Part shown: piece after piece, positions 8,519 through 17,285 of the stretch
Numbering within the stretch: position 1 is the stretch's first letter
How the letters are laid out: each line of letters starts with the position of its first letter
Origin: Pandoraea bronchicola
GTDB taxonomy: Bacteria; Pseudomonadota; Gammaproteobacteria; Burkholderiales; Burkholderiaceae
DNA length: 64,000 bases
Direction of reading: 5' to 3'
NCBI RefSeq assembly: GCF_902459805.1
Contig: NZ_CABPST010000006.1
Location: 124,001 to 188,000 of the forward strand
Notes under the pieces: model-generated
Seen by the model: only the letters and a program-made list of their open reading frames with translations
What the model was told of the DNA's origin: nothing
Databases searched by the model: none
Made by a program: the position numbers and the translations under genes

Positions 8519-9445
8519 TTATAGCGATTCGCTCCCCGCACGCCGCCGTGACGGCACCTTCATCTCGGCGACGTAGCGATACAACTGCGCCGCCGCCGGC
8601 GAGAGCGGCCGCGCCTTGCTCCGGATCATGCCCACGCGCCTTGTCACCACCGGATCGACCAGCGGCACGCTGGTGAGCAACGGATGATCCCCGCCGGGCA
8701 TCGCCATCGTCGGCACGGCAGCCACCCCCAGTCCGGCTTCGACCAGTCCGAGCATCGTCGTGACGTGCTGTGTCTCACAGATACTCGGCGGACGTTGCGG
8801 CAGCGAGGTGAGCGCCTGATCGAGCAGTAGCCGGTTGCCCGAGACCTTGCCGACGGAGATGTGGTCGTGCTCGTAAAGCTCGCGCCATGTCACCCGTTTT
8901 CTGCCTGCGAGCGGATGGTCGCGCCGGCAGGCCGCCACGTAGCGTTCCTGAAGCAGGAGCTTGAACTCGATGTCCGGCTCCTGACTGCCGATGAAATTCA
9001 GCCCGAAATCGGCGTCGCCGTTCGCTACGGCAGCAAGCACCTCGTTGGCGCTCGCGTCGAGCACCGAAATGCGAATGCGCGGAAACGCCCGGTGGTATCG
9101 CGAGATCACCTGCGGCATGAAGTAATACGCGGCAGACGGCACACACGCGATGGTCACATGCCCAAGGCTCGACGACGCCACGTCGCGAATGCCGAGCAGC
9201 GCGTTGTCCAGATCGTCGAGAATGCGCTCGGCATCGCGTGCAAAGGCCCGGCCGACGTTGGTGAGCGCCACACGGCGCGTGCTGCGCTCGAAGAGCTTGA
9301 CCCCTAACGCGTCCTCAAGCTTGTCGATACGGCGCGAGAGCGCGGGTTGCGAGAGATGGATTGCCTCGGCCGCGCGGCGAAAACTCGCGAGTTGCGCCAC
9401 TGCGCGAAAGGCCTGCAAATCGTTCAGATCGAAGTTGATCGCCAT
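8519..9445 (-). CDS. LysR-family regulator, likely of the tricarboxylate/aconitate cluster
   Basis: The 308-aa protein has a typical LysR N-terminal winged helix (INFDLNDLQAFRAVAQLASF, HLSQPALSRRIDKLEDALGV, FERSTRRVALT) and a two-lobed periplasmic-binding-like effector domain from about 90 (VTIACVPSAAYYFMPQVISR). It is divergent from an MHS symporter gene and an adjacent ModA-fold gene. The 310-bp gap between them carries a perfect T-N11-A LysR box. The simplest reading is autoregulation and inducer-dependent activation of the symporter operon by a tricarboxylate such as citrate, tricarballylate or trans-aconitate. The family is certain; the effector is inferred from context. Confidence 0.92.
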   Translation of the reverse strand: MAINFDLNDLQAFRAVAQLASFRRAAEAIHLSQPALSRRIDKLEDALGVKLFERSTRRVALTNVGRAFARDAERILDDLDNALLGIRDVASSSLGHVTIACVPSAAYYFMPQVISRYHRAFPRIRISVLDASANEVLAAVANGDADFGLNFIGSQEPDIEFKLLLQERYVAACRRDHPLAGRKRVTWRELYEHDHISVGKVSGNRLLLDQALTSLPQRPPSICETQHVTTMLGLVEAGLGVAAVPTMAMPGGDHPLLTSVPLVDPVVTRRVGMIRSKARPLSPAAAQLYRYVAEMKVPSRRRAGSESL

Positions 9446-9572
9446 GGCATGAGGGATGAGAGTCGGGCACGCGCTGCGCGCGACCCGGAAATCGGGGGAT
9501 TGCCGCGGGGCGGGCGAGGCGCGGTGCAGAGTGTAGCGTGTTACCGCTCGGTAGGCGCATTAGCATCCTACG

Positions 9573-9595
9573 ATTGATAGCGTGTGTGCATCAAT
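9573..9595. promoter_or_regulatory. Perfect LysR box (ATTGAT-N11-ATCAAT)
   Basis: ATTGAT (9573-9578) and ATCAAT (9590-9595) are exact inverted repeats with an 11-bp spacer, the canonical T-N11-A LysR recognition element. It lies 128 bp from the lysR start and 161 bp before the symporter start. Apart from this site I see nothing gene-like in 9446-9755. Confidence 0.7.
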
Positions 9596-9755
9596 CTTTC
9601 CAAAACTTGCAATTCACAACGGGGGAACTTACGGCGCACCATTGGCGGCTTCAAAAAAGCGTCCACGACGGTTTGACACGTCCCCGGCAGAGACGCAGTA
9701 CGACGATTCATTGGCGGCTCGACCCCCCGGGCCGCAGGTAAAACGGAGACAGCGC

Positions 9756-11075
9756 ATGTCACAGCGCCCCCAAGACGCGGTTTCGCGTCGCCCCTCGAAA
9801 GCCGGCGCAGTCCTGCGCGTGACCGCCGGCAATTTCCTCGAGCAGTTCGATTTCTTTCTGTTCGGTTTTTACGCCACCCAGATTTCCCGCGTCTTCTTCC
9901 CGACGGACAGCGAGTTTGCGTCGCTCATGCTGACCTTTGCCGTTTTCGGCGCGGGTTTCCTGATGCGGCCGCTCGGTGCCATCGTGCTCGGCGCGTACAT
10001 CGATAACGTTGGCCGCCGCAAAGGTCTGGTCACGACGCTGGCCATCATGGCGAGCGGCACCATTCTCATTGCCTTCGTGCCGGGTTACGAAACCATCGGG
10101 CTCGCGGCGCCAGTGCTCGTGCTGATTGGCCGTCTGCTGCAAGGTTTCTCTGCTGGTGCCGAACTTGGCGGCGTGTCCGTCTATCTGGCGGAAATCGCCA
10201 CGCCGGGCCGCAAGGGCTTTTACACAAGCTGGCAGTCGGCGAGCCAGCAGGTCGCCATCGTCGTCTCGGCGGCGCTCGGCTTTGCGCTCTCGCTCACGCT
10301 CACGGCGCAACAGATCGCTTCGTGGGGCTGGCGCCTGCCGTTCCTCGTGGGTTGCATGATCGTGCCGGTGATCTTCGCGCTGCGCCGCTCGCTTCAGGAG
10401 AGCGACGAATTCCGGCAGCGCAAGCATCACCCGTCCGTTGGCGAAGTGTTCCGTTCGATGGCCGCCAACGCGGGCGTGGTGCTGGGCGGCACGATGCTCG
10501 TGGCGCTGACCACGACGGCGTTCTACCTGATCACCGTCTACGCCCCGACGTTCGGCAAGAGCGTGCTGCATCTGTCGAGCGCCGATGCGCTGCTCGTCAC
10601 CCTGTGCGTGGGCGTGTCGAACTTCATCTGGCTGCCGATTGGCGGCACGCTCTCCGACCGAATTGGCCGTCGTCCGGTGCTCTTGCTCTTCGCGGGCCTG
10701 ACCTTGGTGACGGCCTATCCGGTCCTGTCGTTCCTCGTGCAGGCACCGAGCTTCACGCGCATGCTGGTCGCGCTGCTGTGGCTCTCGTTCCTGTACGGCA
10801 TGTACAACGGTGCGATGATCCCGGCGCTCACCGAAGTCATGCCGCCAGACGTGCGCGTGGCGGGCTTCTCGCTGGCCTATAGCCTTGCGACGGCGATTTT
10901 CGGCGGTTTCACCCCCGCACTGTCGACGTATCTGATTCACGCCACGGGCGACAAGGCCGCGCCGGGGTACTGGATGAGCTTCGCCGCGTTGTGCGCGATT
11001 TGCGCGACGCTGACGCTCTACCTTGGCCGTCGCGGCGGACACGGTCGCACGAATACCGAACTCGCCGCAAGCTGA
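9756..11075 (+). CDS. MHS-family MFS symporter, citrate/tricarballylate/aconitate type
   Basis: The 439-aa carrier has 12 predicted membrane segments and strong metabolite:H+ symporter features. These are a start of the [20 protein letters not shown] type, the loop-2/3 motif [33 protein letters not shown] in TM4-5, and [11 protein letters not shown] in the 8-9 loop. The closest characterised types I recognise are CitA/CitH and TcuC (citrate and tricarballylate). ATG 9756 has GGAG seven bases upstream; an upstream extension in frame is less likely. The next gene, for an exported ModA-fold protein, begins 11 bp after the stop, so the pair is an operon. Import of a tricarboxylic acid is probable; the exact ligand is not proven. 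Confidence 0.88.
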   Translation: MSQRPQDAVSRRPSKAGAVLRVTAGNFLEQFDFFLFGFYATQISRVFFPTDSEFASLMLTFAVFGAGFLMRPLGAIVLGAYIDNVGRRKGLVTTLAIMASGTILIAFVPGYETIGLAAPVLVLIGRLLQGFSAGAELGGVSVYLAEIATPGRKGFYTSWQSASQQVAIVVSAALGFALSLTLTAQQIASWGWRLPFLVGCMIVPVIFALRRSLQESDEFRQRKHHPSVGEVFRSMAANAGVVLGGTMLVALTTTAFYLITVYAPTFGKSVLHLSSADALLVTLCVGVSNFIWLPIGGTLSDRIGRRPVLLLFAGLTLVTAYPVLSFLVQAPSFTRMLVALLWLSFLYGMYNGAMIPALTEVMPPDVRVAGFSLAYSLATAIFGGFTPALSTYLIHATGDKAAPGYWMSFAALCAICATLTLYLGRRGGHGRTNTELAAS

Positions 11076-11086
11076 GGAACATTGCC

Positions 11087-11902
11087 ATGAAAACCCATTC
11101 CACCCCGGTGCGTGTGAGCGCTGCCCGACGCCTGTTCGCCGCGCTCGGCGCGGGCATCGCCATGACGGCGCTGTTCGCTGCCCCTGCCGTGCAGGCCGAA
11201 GATCTTCACGTGATGAACTCCGGTGGCTTCACCGCGGCTTACAAGTTGTTGCTGCCCAGGTTCGAGGCGGCGAGCGGAGATCACGTCGGCACGGCGTGGG
11301 GCCCGTCGATGGGTAAGGCGCCCGAAGCGATCCCGAATCGTCTGGCGCGTGGTGAGCCGGCTGACGCCGTCATCATGGTCGGCTACGCGCTCGACGACCT
11401 CATCAAGGCAGGCAAGGTGCGCGCCGATTCGCGCGTCGAACTGGCCGATTCTCGTATCGGCGTCGTCGTCAAAGCGGGCGACACGGTGCCAGACGTCGGC
11501 ACCCCCGAAAAGCTGAAGGCGGCGCTGCTTGCCGCCAGGTCGGTGGCATACTCGGACAGCGCCAGCGGTGTGTACGTCGAGCGTGAACTTTTCAAGAAGC
11601 TCGGCATTGCCGAACAGATGCAGGGCAAAGCGGTGATGGTGCAGAAGACGCCAGTCGCCGAAAAGGTGGCTGCCGGCGATTACGCGCTGGGATTGCAACA
11701 GGTGAGCGAGTTGCTGCCAGTCAAGGGCATCGCGTTCGCGGGCAAGATTCCCGAGTCGCTGCAATCGGTCACGCGCTTCGCGGGCGGCGTGCCGGTCAAC
11801 GCGCAACATCCTGAGGAAGCGATGAAGCTGCTGAAGTACATGGCCGCGCCGGCTGTCGCGAAGGACGTCGAGTCCACGGGCCTCGATCCGCTGGCGCATT
11901 AA
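11087..11902 (+). CDS. Exported ModA-fold (periplasmic-binding) protein; candidate aconitate isomerase
   Basis: The 271-aa product has a Sec signal peptide (to about residue 38, AAPAVQA) and then EDLHVMNSGGFTAAYKLLLP, the start of a molybdate-binding-like type II periplasmic fold. SASGVYVERELFKKLGI and YALGLQQVSELLPVKGI are family landmarks. There is no permease or ATPase gene beside it, which argues against an ABC importer role. Aconitate isomerase, which converts trans- to cis-aconitate and was identified in Pseudomonas, belongs to this fold, is exported, and is of similar size. Its genes are associated with citrate-type transporters, matching the MHS symporter 11 bp upstream here. The fold is secure; the isomerase assignment is inferred from gene context. 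An orphan ModA-like binding protein is the alternative. Confidence 0.72.
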   Translation: MKTHSTPVRVSAARRLFAALGAGIAMTALFAAPAVQAEDLHVMNSGGFTAAYKLLLPRFEAASGDHVGTAWGPSMGKAPEAIPNRLARGEPADAVIMVGYALDDLIKAGKVRADSRVELADSRIGVVVKAGDTVPDVGTPEKLKAALLAARSVAYSDSASGVYVERELFKKLGIAEQMQGKAVMVQKTPVAEKVAAGDYALGLQQVSELLPVKGIAFAGKIPESLQSVTRFAGGVPVNAQHPEEAMKLLKYMAAPAVAKDVESTGLDPLAH

Positions 11903-12053
11903 TTCCTGCTGATCGCTGAAGATGTGAACTAACGTGTCTGCGTTGCCGCAGGGGACTTTATTTCCCCTCGGCAACCTTGGCGGGTTTGACCGACAATGCG
12001 GTGTCAGACAACGGCGTTGTACCGAACGGCGCCACCGCCAAGGAGAGAGACAC

Positions 12054-13589
12054 ATGGCCATTGCGCCAGACCTGCCGCCCCTGGCTGCCCAAACGAGCGC
12101 AGCCCAAGCCAACGCTACGGCTATGCCCGACACCCGCCTGAACGATATCGTCGCGCTCGACGCGCTGGCGCTGTCCGACGCCATTCGCACGCGTCGGGTT
12201 TCGTGCCGCGAGGTCATGCAGGCCTATCTTGCCCACATCGCGCAGTACAACCCGGCGGTCAATGCCATCGTGTCCCTGCGAGATGCCGACACGTTGCTGG
12301 CCCAGGCCGACGAGCGCGACCAGCAACTGGCGAACGGTCAGTATCTGGGCTGGATGCATGGCATGCCGCACGCCGTGAAGGATCTGGCTGCCTGCGCCGG
12401 ATTTCCCACACGCAAAGGATCGCCTCTGACGTCTACAGCGCCCGACACGCAGGACAGCATCAGCGTCGCGCGCATTCGCGCCGCGGGCGCAATCTTCATC
12501 GGCAAGACCAACGTTTCCGAGTTCGGGCTGGGTTCGCACAGCTACAACCCCGTCTTCGGTGTCACGCGCAACGCTTATGACACCACGCGGATCGCAGGCG
12601 GCAGCAGCGGCGGGGCGGGCAGTGCGCTGGCGCTGCGCATGCTGCCGGTGGCCGACGGCAGCGACATGATGGGGTCGCTGCGCAACCCGGCGGCGTTCGG
12701 CAACGTGTATGGCTTGCGTCCGTCGCAAGGCCGTGTGCCGTATGGCCCGGCACCGGAGATCTTCGTCCAGCAACTAAGCACCGACGGGCCGATGGGCCGA
12801 ACCGTTGCCGACGTCGCCCAACTGCTCGCTACGCAAGCGGGCTACGACGCGCGCAGTCCGCTATCGATGGCCCGCGAGACGCCGCCGTTCGCGAGTGCGC
12901 TACAGCGCGACGTGAAGGGCGTGAAGTTGGGCTGGCTTGGCGACTACGGCGGGCATCTGCCGATGGAAGACGGCGTGATGGCGTTGTGCGAGGCGTCGTT
13001 GCGCGACTTCACGGCGATGGGATGCGAGGTCGAGGCGTGCGCGCCGGATTTCGCACCGGAGCGGCTGTGGCAGACGTGGCTTACGCTGCGTCACTGGCTC
13101 GTGAACGGTTCGCTGGGGGAGATGTACGCCGATCCGGCGCGGCGCGACAAGCTCAAGCCAGAGGCGCAATGGGAGGTCGAGGGCGGCGAAGCGTTGCGTG
13201 CTGCCGACGTGTTTCGCGCATCCGTCGATCGCAGCGAGTGGTACCGCTCGCTCGCGCGTCTGTTCGAGCGGTACGACTTCCTGTTGCTGCCGTCGGCGCA
13301 GGTGTTCCCGTTCGACGCGCAAATGCACTGGCCGTCATCGGTGGCGGGCAAGCCGATGGACACCTATCACCGGTGGATGGAAGTCGTGATCGGGCCGACG
13401 CTTGCCGGGTTGCCGGCGATCAGTGTGCCGGTCGGGTTCGACGCGCGGGGGCTGCCCATGGGGCTGCAAATCATCGGTCCGGCGCAGGCGGATCTCGCGG
13501 TGCTGCAATTGGCGTACGCGCACGAGCAGCAAACGCAGTGGGTGCGCCGCCACCTGCCGCCAATGCTCGCTGGCACCGCACGGGCCTGA
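12054..13589 (+). CDS. Amidase-signature family hydrolase
   Basis: The 511-aa enzyme carries the amidase signature core: HAVKDLAACAG with catalytic Lys109, AGGSSGGAGSALA with cis-Ser184, and DGSDMMGSLRNPAAFGNVYG with nucleophile Ser208. PTLAGLPAISVPVGFDARGLPMG is a typical C-terminal element. It would hydrolyse a C-N bond of an amide, nitrile-derived amide or aryl-acyl amide in the cytoplasm. AGGAGAGAGA precedes ATG 12054 closely, so I reject the longer in-frame start. It follows the ModA-fold gene by 151 bp on the same strand and may belong to the same transcript, but no tricarboxylate chemistry needs an amidase. The DMMGS variant of the usual DTGGS loop is mildly unusual. Substrate unknown. 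Confidence 0.88.
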   Translation: MAIAPDLPPLAAQTSAAQANATAMPDTRLNDIVALDALALSDAIRTRRVSCREVMQAYLAHIAQYNPAVNAIVSLRDADTLLAQADERDQQLANGQYLGWMHGMPHAVKDLAACAGFPTRKGSPLTSTAPDTQDSISVARIRAAGAIFIGKTNVSEFGLGSHSYNPVFGVTRNAYDTTRIAGGSSGGAGSALALRMLPVADGSDMMGSLRNPAAFGNVYGLRPSQGRVPYGPAPEIFVQQLSTDGPMGRTVADVAQLLATQAGYDARSPLSMARETPPFASALQRDVKGVKLGWLGDYGGHLPMEDGVMALCEASLRDFTAMGCEVEACAPDFAPERLWQTWLTLRHWLVNGSLGEMYADPARRDKLKPEAQWEVEGGEALRAADVFRASVDRSEWYRSLARLFERYDFLLLPSAQVFPFDAQMHWPSSVAGKPMDTYHRWMEVVIGPTLAGLPAISVPVGFDARGLPMGLQIIGPAQADLAVLQLAYAHEQQTQWVRRHLPPMLAGTARA

Positions 13590-13620
13590 CGCCTCCCTGC
13601 GAGGTCGCGCCGCGCTGGGG

Positions 13621-13872
13621 CTATCGGGGGCGTGGGGAGCGCGCGGCCTGTGCCTGCGCTCGCAGCGGCCGCAACAACTCACCCAGCGCGTTGTGATCGA
13701 TCTCGTGCATCAGGGCGAGCAGGCGGCCGATTTCGCCCGGTGGGAAACCCTCGCGGGCGAACCAGCTCAGATAGTTGCCCGGCAGATCGGCGATGAACGT
13801 GCCCTTGTGTTTGCCGAATGGCATGGGGGTAGTGACGAGGCGCATCAGCGCGTCGGCGTCGAAATCGAGCAT
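13621..13872 (-). CDS. DUF3820-family small protein
   Basis: An 83-aa protein with the DUF3820 pattern: MPFGKHKGTFIADLPGNYLS, then WFAREGFPPGEIGRLLALM and HEIDHNALGELL. The family is widespread in gamma- and beta-proteobacteria; members have been described as putative quorum-sensing-regulated factors, but the biochemical role is unclear. ATG 13872 gives the usual MLDFDADAL start; a longer form from 13929 is possible. It is convergent with the amidase gene, 31 bp between stops, with no clear terminator in the gap. Confidence 0.75.
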   Translation of the reverse strand: MLDFDADALMRLVTTPMPFGKHKGTFIADLPGNYLSWFAREGFPPGEIGRLLALMHEIDHNALGELLRPLRAQAQAARSPRPR

Positions 13873-14067
13873 GACGGTCAGACGGTTGGCGCGCTCAGAC
13901 GCGCACCCAGGTGAGAGCGGAAGTGACACGCTACCACATGCGAGGCGCGGGGCATCACGTCCGGCGCCATCGACAGTTCGTCACGCGCTGGGCGAGCCGG
14001 TTGGGCTATCGGCCACGATGTCCGACGACCGTCCTCGCAGAGATGGCCATCGGTGGGCGCCGTTGCC

Positions 14068-15036
14068 TCAGACCTTGATCGGGAAGCGCCGGTCGAACGT
14101 GGTTTTCACGTCAAGCGGTTGCCGGAGCAAGCCGACTTGCGAGTAGAAGTCGGCCGTACGTTGTTGCTCCGCGACGAGCGCATCGTCGATGTTGCGCCAT
14201 TTCGTCGCACGGCGGGAAAACTGCAGCTTCGCGGCCTCGGGCGGAATGCCGATGATGCGCGCCATGGCAGCCGAGAAGGCGTCGACGTGCTGATACGACC
14301 AGACTTGTGCCCGCACGACACGGCCGAGGAAATCGCGCAGCACCTCCTGTTTGTTCGCGATGGCCGCGTCGGTCGCGGCCAGATAGCTCAGACCAGACCA
14401 GAGCCCCCGGCCGTTCACGAGCACACGCCCGCGTCCGGTCGTCTCCGCCACGGCCGTGTAGGGCTCCCACGTCGCCCACGCGTCGACGGATCCGCTGGCC
14501 AGCGCGGTAATGGTGTCGGCCGGCGGCAGGAAGCGGAAGTTGACGTCGCCCGGTGCCAGACCGGCAGCGGTGAGGGCCTTGAGCGTGACGAAGTGGCCGA
14601 TGGAGCCTCGCGTCGTGCCGATGTTCTTACCCTTGAGATCGGCGGCGGTACGCAGCGCGGCGTCCGGCCGCACGATCACGGCGGTGCCATACGCGTCGGA
14701 GCGATTGGCCCCGATGATCTTGATGGCGGCACCCGCCGACAGCGCGAAGATCACGGGTGCATCACCGATCGGACCGCAATCGACTGCCCCCGCATTGAGC
14801 GCTTCGGCCAGTGGCGCGGCAGCGGGGAACTCGGTCCACTGAATATCGTAGGGCAACTGCTTAAGTTCGTCGGCGGCTTCGAGCAGCGCGCGCAGTCCGC
14901 CCTTCTGGTCGCCTGCCTTGAGGAGCGGGCGGCCGGACTGAGCGCGGGACACACCGGGCAACGCGAGTGTTGTCAGCGCACCCGCTGCACCGGAAGTCGT
15001 GACGTACTGAAGGAAGCGGCGTCGGGAAATCGTCAT
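14068..15036 (-). CDS. Aliphatic sulfonate/taurine-type ABC substrate-binding protein (Tat signal)
   Basis: The 322-aa product begins TISRRRFLQYV, a twin-arginine signal followed by a hydrophobic Ala/Gly stretch and a cleavage region near residue 32. The mature part is a SsuA/NMT1-like type II binding fold: LEAADELKQLPYDIQWTEFP, ALNAGAVDCGPIGDAPVIFA, LKGKNIGTTRGSIGHFVTLK and ALASGSVDAWATWEPYTAVA. It is the last gene of the minus-strand sulfur operon, 65 bp after the cytochrome c gene. A second binding protein (18404-19447) sits nearer the permease, so the importer may have two receptors. Most similar by eye to sulfonate-binding SsuA; the ligand is unknown. Confidence 0.87.
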   Translation of the reverse strand: MTISRRRFLQYVTTSGAAGALTTLALPGVSRAQSGRPLLKAGDQKGGLRALLEAADELKQLPYDIQWTEFPAAAPLAEALNAGAVDCGPIGDAPVIFALSAGAAIKIIGANRSDAYGTAVIVRPDAALRTAADLKGKNIGTTRGSIGHFVTLKALTAAGLAPGDVNFRFLPPADTITALASGSVDAWATWEPYTAVAETTGRGRVLVNGRGLWSGLSYLAATDAAIANKQEVLRDFLGRVVRAQVWSYQHVDAFSAAMARIIGIPPEAAKLQFSRRATKWRNIDDALVAEQQRTADFYSQVGLLRQPLDVKTTFDRRFPIKV

Positions 15037-15101
15037 GATGAATACCTGTGGTGGATCGAAAAAAAAGGTGCGCAAGCGGGGCGCAGACGCTAGACGGATG
15101 G

Positions 15102-16349
15102 CTAGTGCACGAAGCCACCTTTGACGAACCGCACGGGGTCGTTGTCCATCTGGCGCAGCGTCGCGGTGAGCGGGTCGCTGCGAAGGGCGGCCTGAGCGCC
15201 CTCGGGCGGTGCTGTCGCCGTCGTACACATCAGGCCGCCATCGGCCCAGCCCCGGCGTCCGGCGGGGGCGAGGGCACGCAGCCAGCCGTCGCGGTCGGCC
15301 AGCCATTCGGTGCCCGCCAGGGTTGACGCGGAAACCCCGGCGATCTGCGCGAGGACCTGCCATGCATCCGGGCCGTCGGCCACGCAGTCCGCTCGTGCCC
15401 CGAACAGCGTGGTGACGTTGGGGGTGGGCGCACGATCCGACCGTTGCACCGCCACCTTGCGAATGGCAGGCGTTTCAACGGAGGGCGGGGCATTGCGCTC
15501 GACCAACAGCGTGAGGAAACGCGGATCTTCAAACGGCGGCGGATGCGCGGCATCCACGGCGACCACGCGAACCCGCTGATGGCCGCGCCACGCGGCGAGA
15601 TTCCGGGGCTGGGTGTTGGCGCATTTCACCGAGAGGACGGGCAAGGCAATCGGCACGGGCCAACTGCCACCCGCGGTCATGCCGGCCGACGCCGAGAGCA
15701 CGCGCATATAGTCGAGTGCTGCCCAGATCTCACGGTCGCTCAGTCGTGCGGCGAAGCCGGGCATGGTCGCGCCCTGCTCGTCACGCATGCCGTACAGCAC
15801 ATGCCAGAACAGTTCGCCGTCGGCGCGGCGGCTCAACAGGGCGCTCGCCATGGTCGGCGGCCAACGGTGCAACGTGGCGGCCAATGGGCCCTCGCCACGG
15901 CCGTCGGCACCGTGGCATGCCACGCAGTGCGCCGCATACACGCGCGAGCCTCGCGCGATGCTTTCTACGGTGAAGCCCGTCGGGTTCGTATGAAAACTGG
16001 TCGGCACGGCGGCCGTCAGCCATAGCGACGGCGATGGCCACGGGGCCAGCACAAGCGCCCCGATGGCGGCGGCCAGCAGCCAGCGCCATGCGCGTCGCCA
16101 GAGCAAGGCCAGCAGCACGCAGGCGAGCGCAAACACGATCGCCGCGAGCATCCACGCGAACTGGCGGGCGAGGGCGACATCGATGACCAGGTTCTCCCCG
16201 GCGATGCGCACGTCCCAGGGCCATGCGGGTGCGCCATGCGAATCGTCGGTGATGCCGAGCGAATAGAGCGTGCTCAGCCAGGCGGACTGCGCGAACTGGA
16301 GGGCTTGCAGCAACGCGTTGAGCCAGACATGCGAAGGTGGCAGCGTCAT
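15102..16349 (-). CDS. Membrane-anchored c-type cytochrome within the sulfonate ABC operon
   Basis: This 415-aa protein has an N-terminal region with two membrane segments near residues 64-82 and 89-106. A monohaem cytochrome c domain follows, with haem motif C142-VA-C145-H146 and likely axial Met196 in GATMPGFAARL. After about residue 220 comes a roughly 190-aa domain I do not recognise, with scattered cysteines. The haem domain should face the periplasm. It lies 82 bp downstream of the ATPase gene and upstream of a second binding protein, inside an otherwise SsuABCD-like operon. A haem protein in a sulfonate-import operon is unusual; it might pass electrons from a periplasmic oxidation of the substrate or of sulfite to the respiratory chain. 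That role is inference only. Confidence 0.82.
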   Translation of the reverse strand: MTLPPSHVWLNALLQALQFAQSAWLSTLYSLGITDDSHGAPAWPWDVRIAGENLVIDVALARQFAWMLAAIVFALACVLLALLWRRAWRWLLAAAIGALVLAPWPSPSLWLTAAVPTSFHTNPTGFTVESIARGSRVYAAHCVACHGADGRGEGPLAATLHRWPPTMASALLSRRADGELFWHVLYGMRDEQGATMPGFAARLSDREIWAALDYMRVLSASAGMTAGGSWPVPIALPVLSVKCANTQPRNLAAWRGHQRVRVVAVDAAHPPPFEDPRFLTLLVERNAPPSVETPAIRKVAVQRSDRAPTPNVTTLFGARADCVADGPDAWQVLAQIAGVSASTLAGTEWLADRDGWLRALAPAGRRGWADGGLMCTTATAPPEGAQAALRSDPLTATLRQMDNDPVRFVKGGFVH

Positions 16350-16430
16350 CGGGCGGGCTCCGCGTGCAAGCGCTCCGATGACGGCCGGTACGTCGACTTC
16401 ATCAGCTTCGTAAGACCACGATCCACACGC

Positions 16431-17285
16431 TTACCAGCTTGCATCGAGCCCCAGATGTCGGAGCGCTTCGTGGCGCAGTTCGGTAATGCGGGCGTCGCCG
16501 CGATGGCGCGGATAGGGCAGATCGACACGCAGCTCTGCGACGATCTTCGCCGGACGCGGGCTGAACACAATCACGCGTTGCGCGAGGAACAGCGCTTCTT
16601 CCACGTCATGCGTGACGAGCAGCGCGGAGAAGCCAGCGCGCTGCCACAGATCGACCAGCTCGCTCTGCATCGCCAATCGCGTGAGCGAGTCGAGCTTGCC
16701 GAGCGGCTCGTCCAGCACCAACAGGCGCGGATCGTTCACGAGCGCGCGGGCGAGCGCCACGCGCTGCGCCATGCCGCCGGAGAGTTGATGCGGAAACGCG
16801 TCGGCAAACTCGGAGAGTCCCACGCGAGCGAGGGCTGCGTCGACTCGTTGACGTTCTTTCCCCAGCACGCCACGGGCTTGCAGACCGAGCGCGACGTTAT
16901 CGCGCACGCGCCGCCACGGGTAAAGCGTCGGGTCCTGAAACACCACGATGCGCGACGGGTCGGGACGCGTAATCGCGGTGCCGTCCTGCGTGATCGTGCC
17001 GCGTGTCGCGGTCTCCAGTCCGGCGACGAGGCGCAACAGCGTGGACTTGCCGCAGCCGCTCGGGCCGAGCAGCGCCACGAACTCGCCGGGCGCGACGCTC
17101 AGGTCTACGCCATCGAGCACCTGTAACGGCGCCTGACGTGTGCCGAACCAGTGATCGACGCCACGAATATCGATCCGCGCGCCCGTGTCGTTTGCCGAAG
17201 CGGGGGTGTCATTGACGGGAGGCGGTGCCGGGACATCGGCGTCATGTCTGTCGAGCGTTGGCGAAGAGGTTGCGGCGCTTACCAT
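16431..17285 (-). CDS. ABC importer ATPase, SsuB/TauB/NrtD type
   Basis: The 284-aa protein has about 40 residues of hydrophilic leader and then a complete ATPase domain: LLGPSGCGKSTLLRLVAGLE (Walker A), FQDPTLYPWRRV (Q loop), LSGGMAQRVALARAL (ABC signature) and LLVLDEPLGKLD (Walker B), then LLVTHDVEEALFLA (H loop). The SsuB/TauB type is shown by the W-R-R-V Q-loop context and short length. ATG 17285 overlaps the permease stop (ATGGTAA), giving translational coupling. It energises uptake through the adjacent permease with one or both nearby binding proteins. The leader is longer than in E. coli SsuB (255 aa). Confidence 0.92.
   Translation of the reverse strand: MVSAATSSPTLDRHDADVPAPPPVNDTPASANDTGARIDIRGVDHWFGTRQAPLQVLDGVDLSVAPGEFVALLGPSGCGKSTLLRLVAGLETATRGTITQDGTAITRPDPSRIVVFQDPTLYPWRRVRDNVALGLQARGVLGKERQRVDAALARVGLSEFADAFPHQLSGGMAQRVALARALVNDPRLLVLDEPLGKLDSLTRLAMQSELVDLWQRAGFSALLVTHDVEEALFLAQRVIVFSPRPAKIVAELRVDLPYPRHRGDARITELRHEALRHLGLDASW

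Noticed and set aside
9759-11042. 427-codon minus-strand frame opposite the MHS symporter
   Set aside because: Arg/His/Glu-rich with no motif; the opposite strand encodes an intact symporter with a good Shine-Dalgarno.
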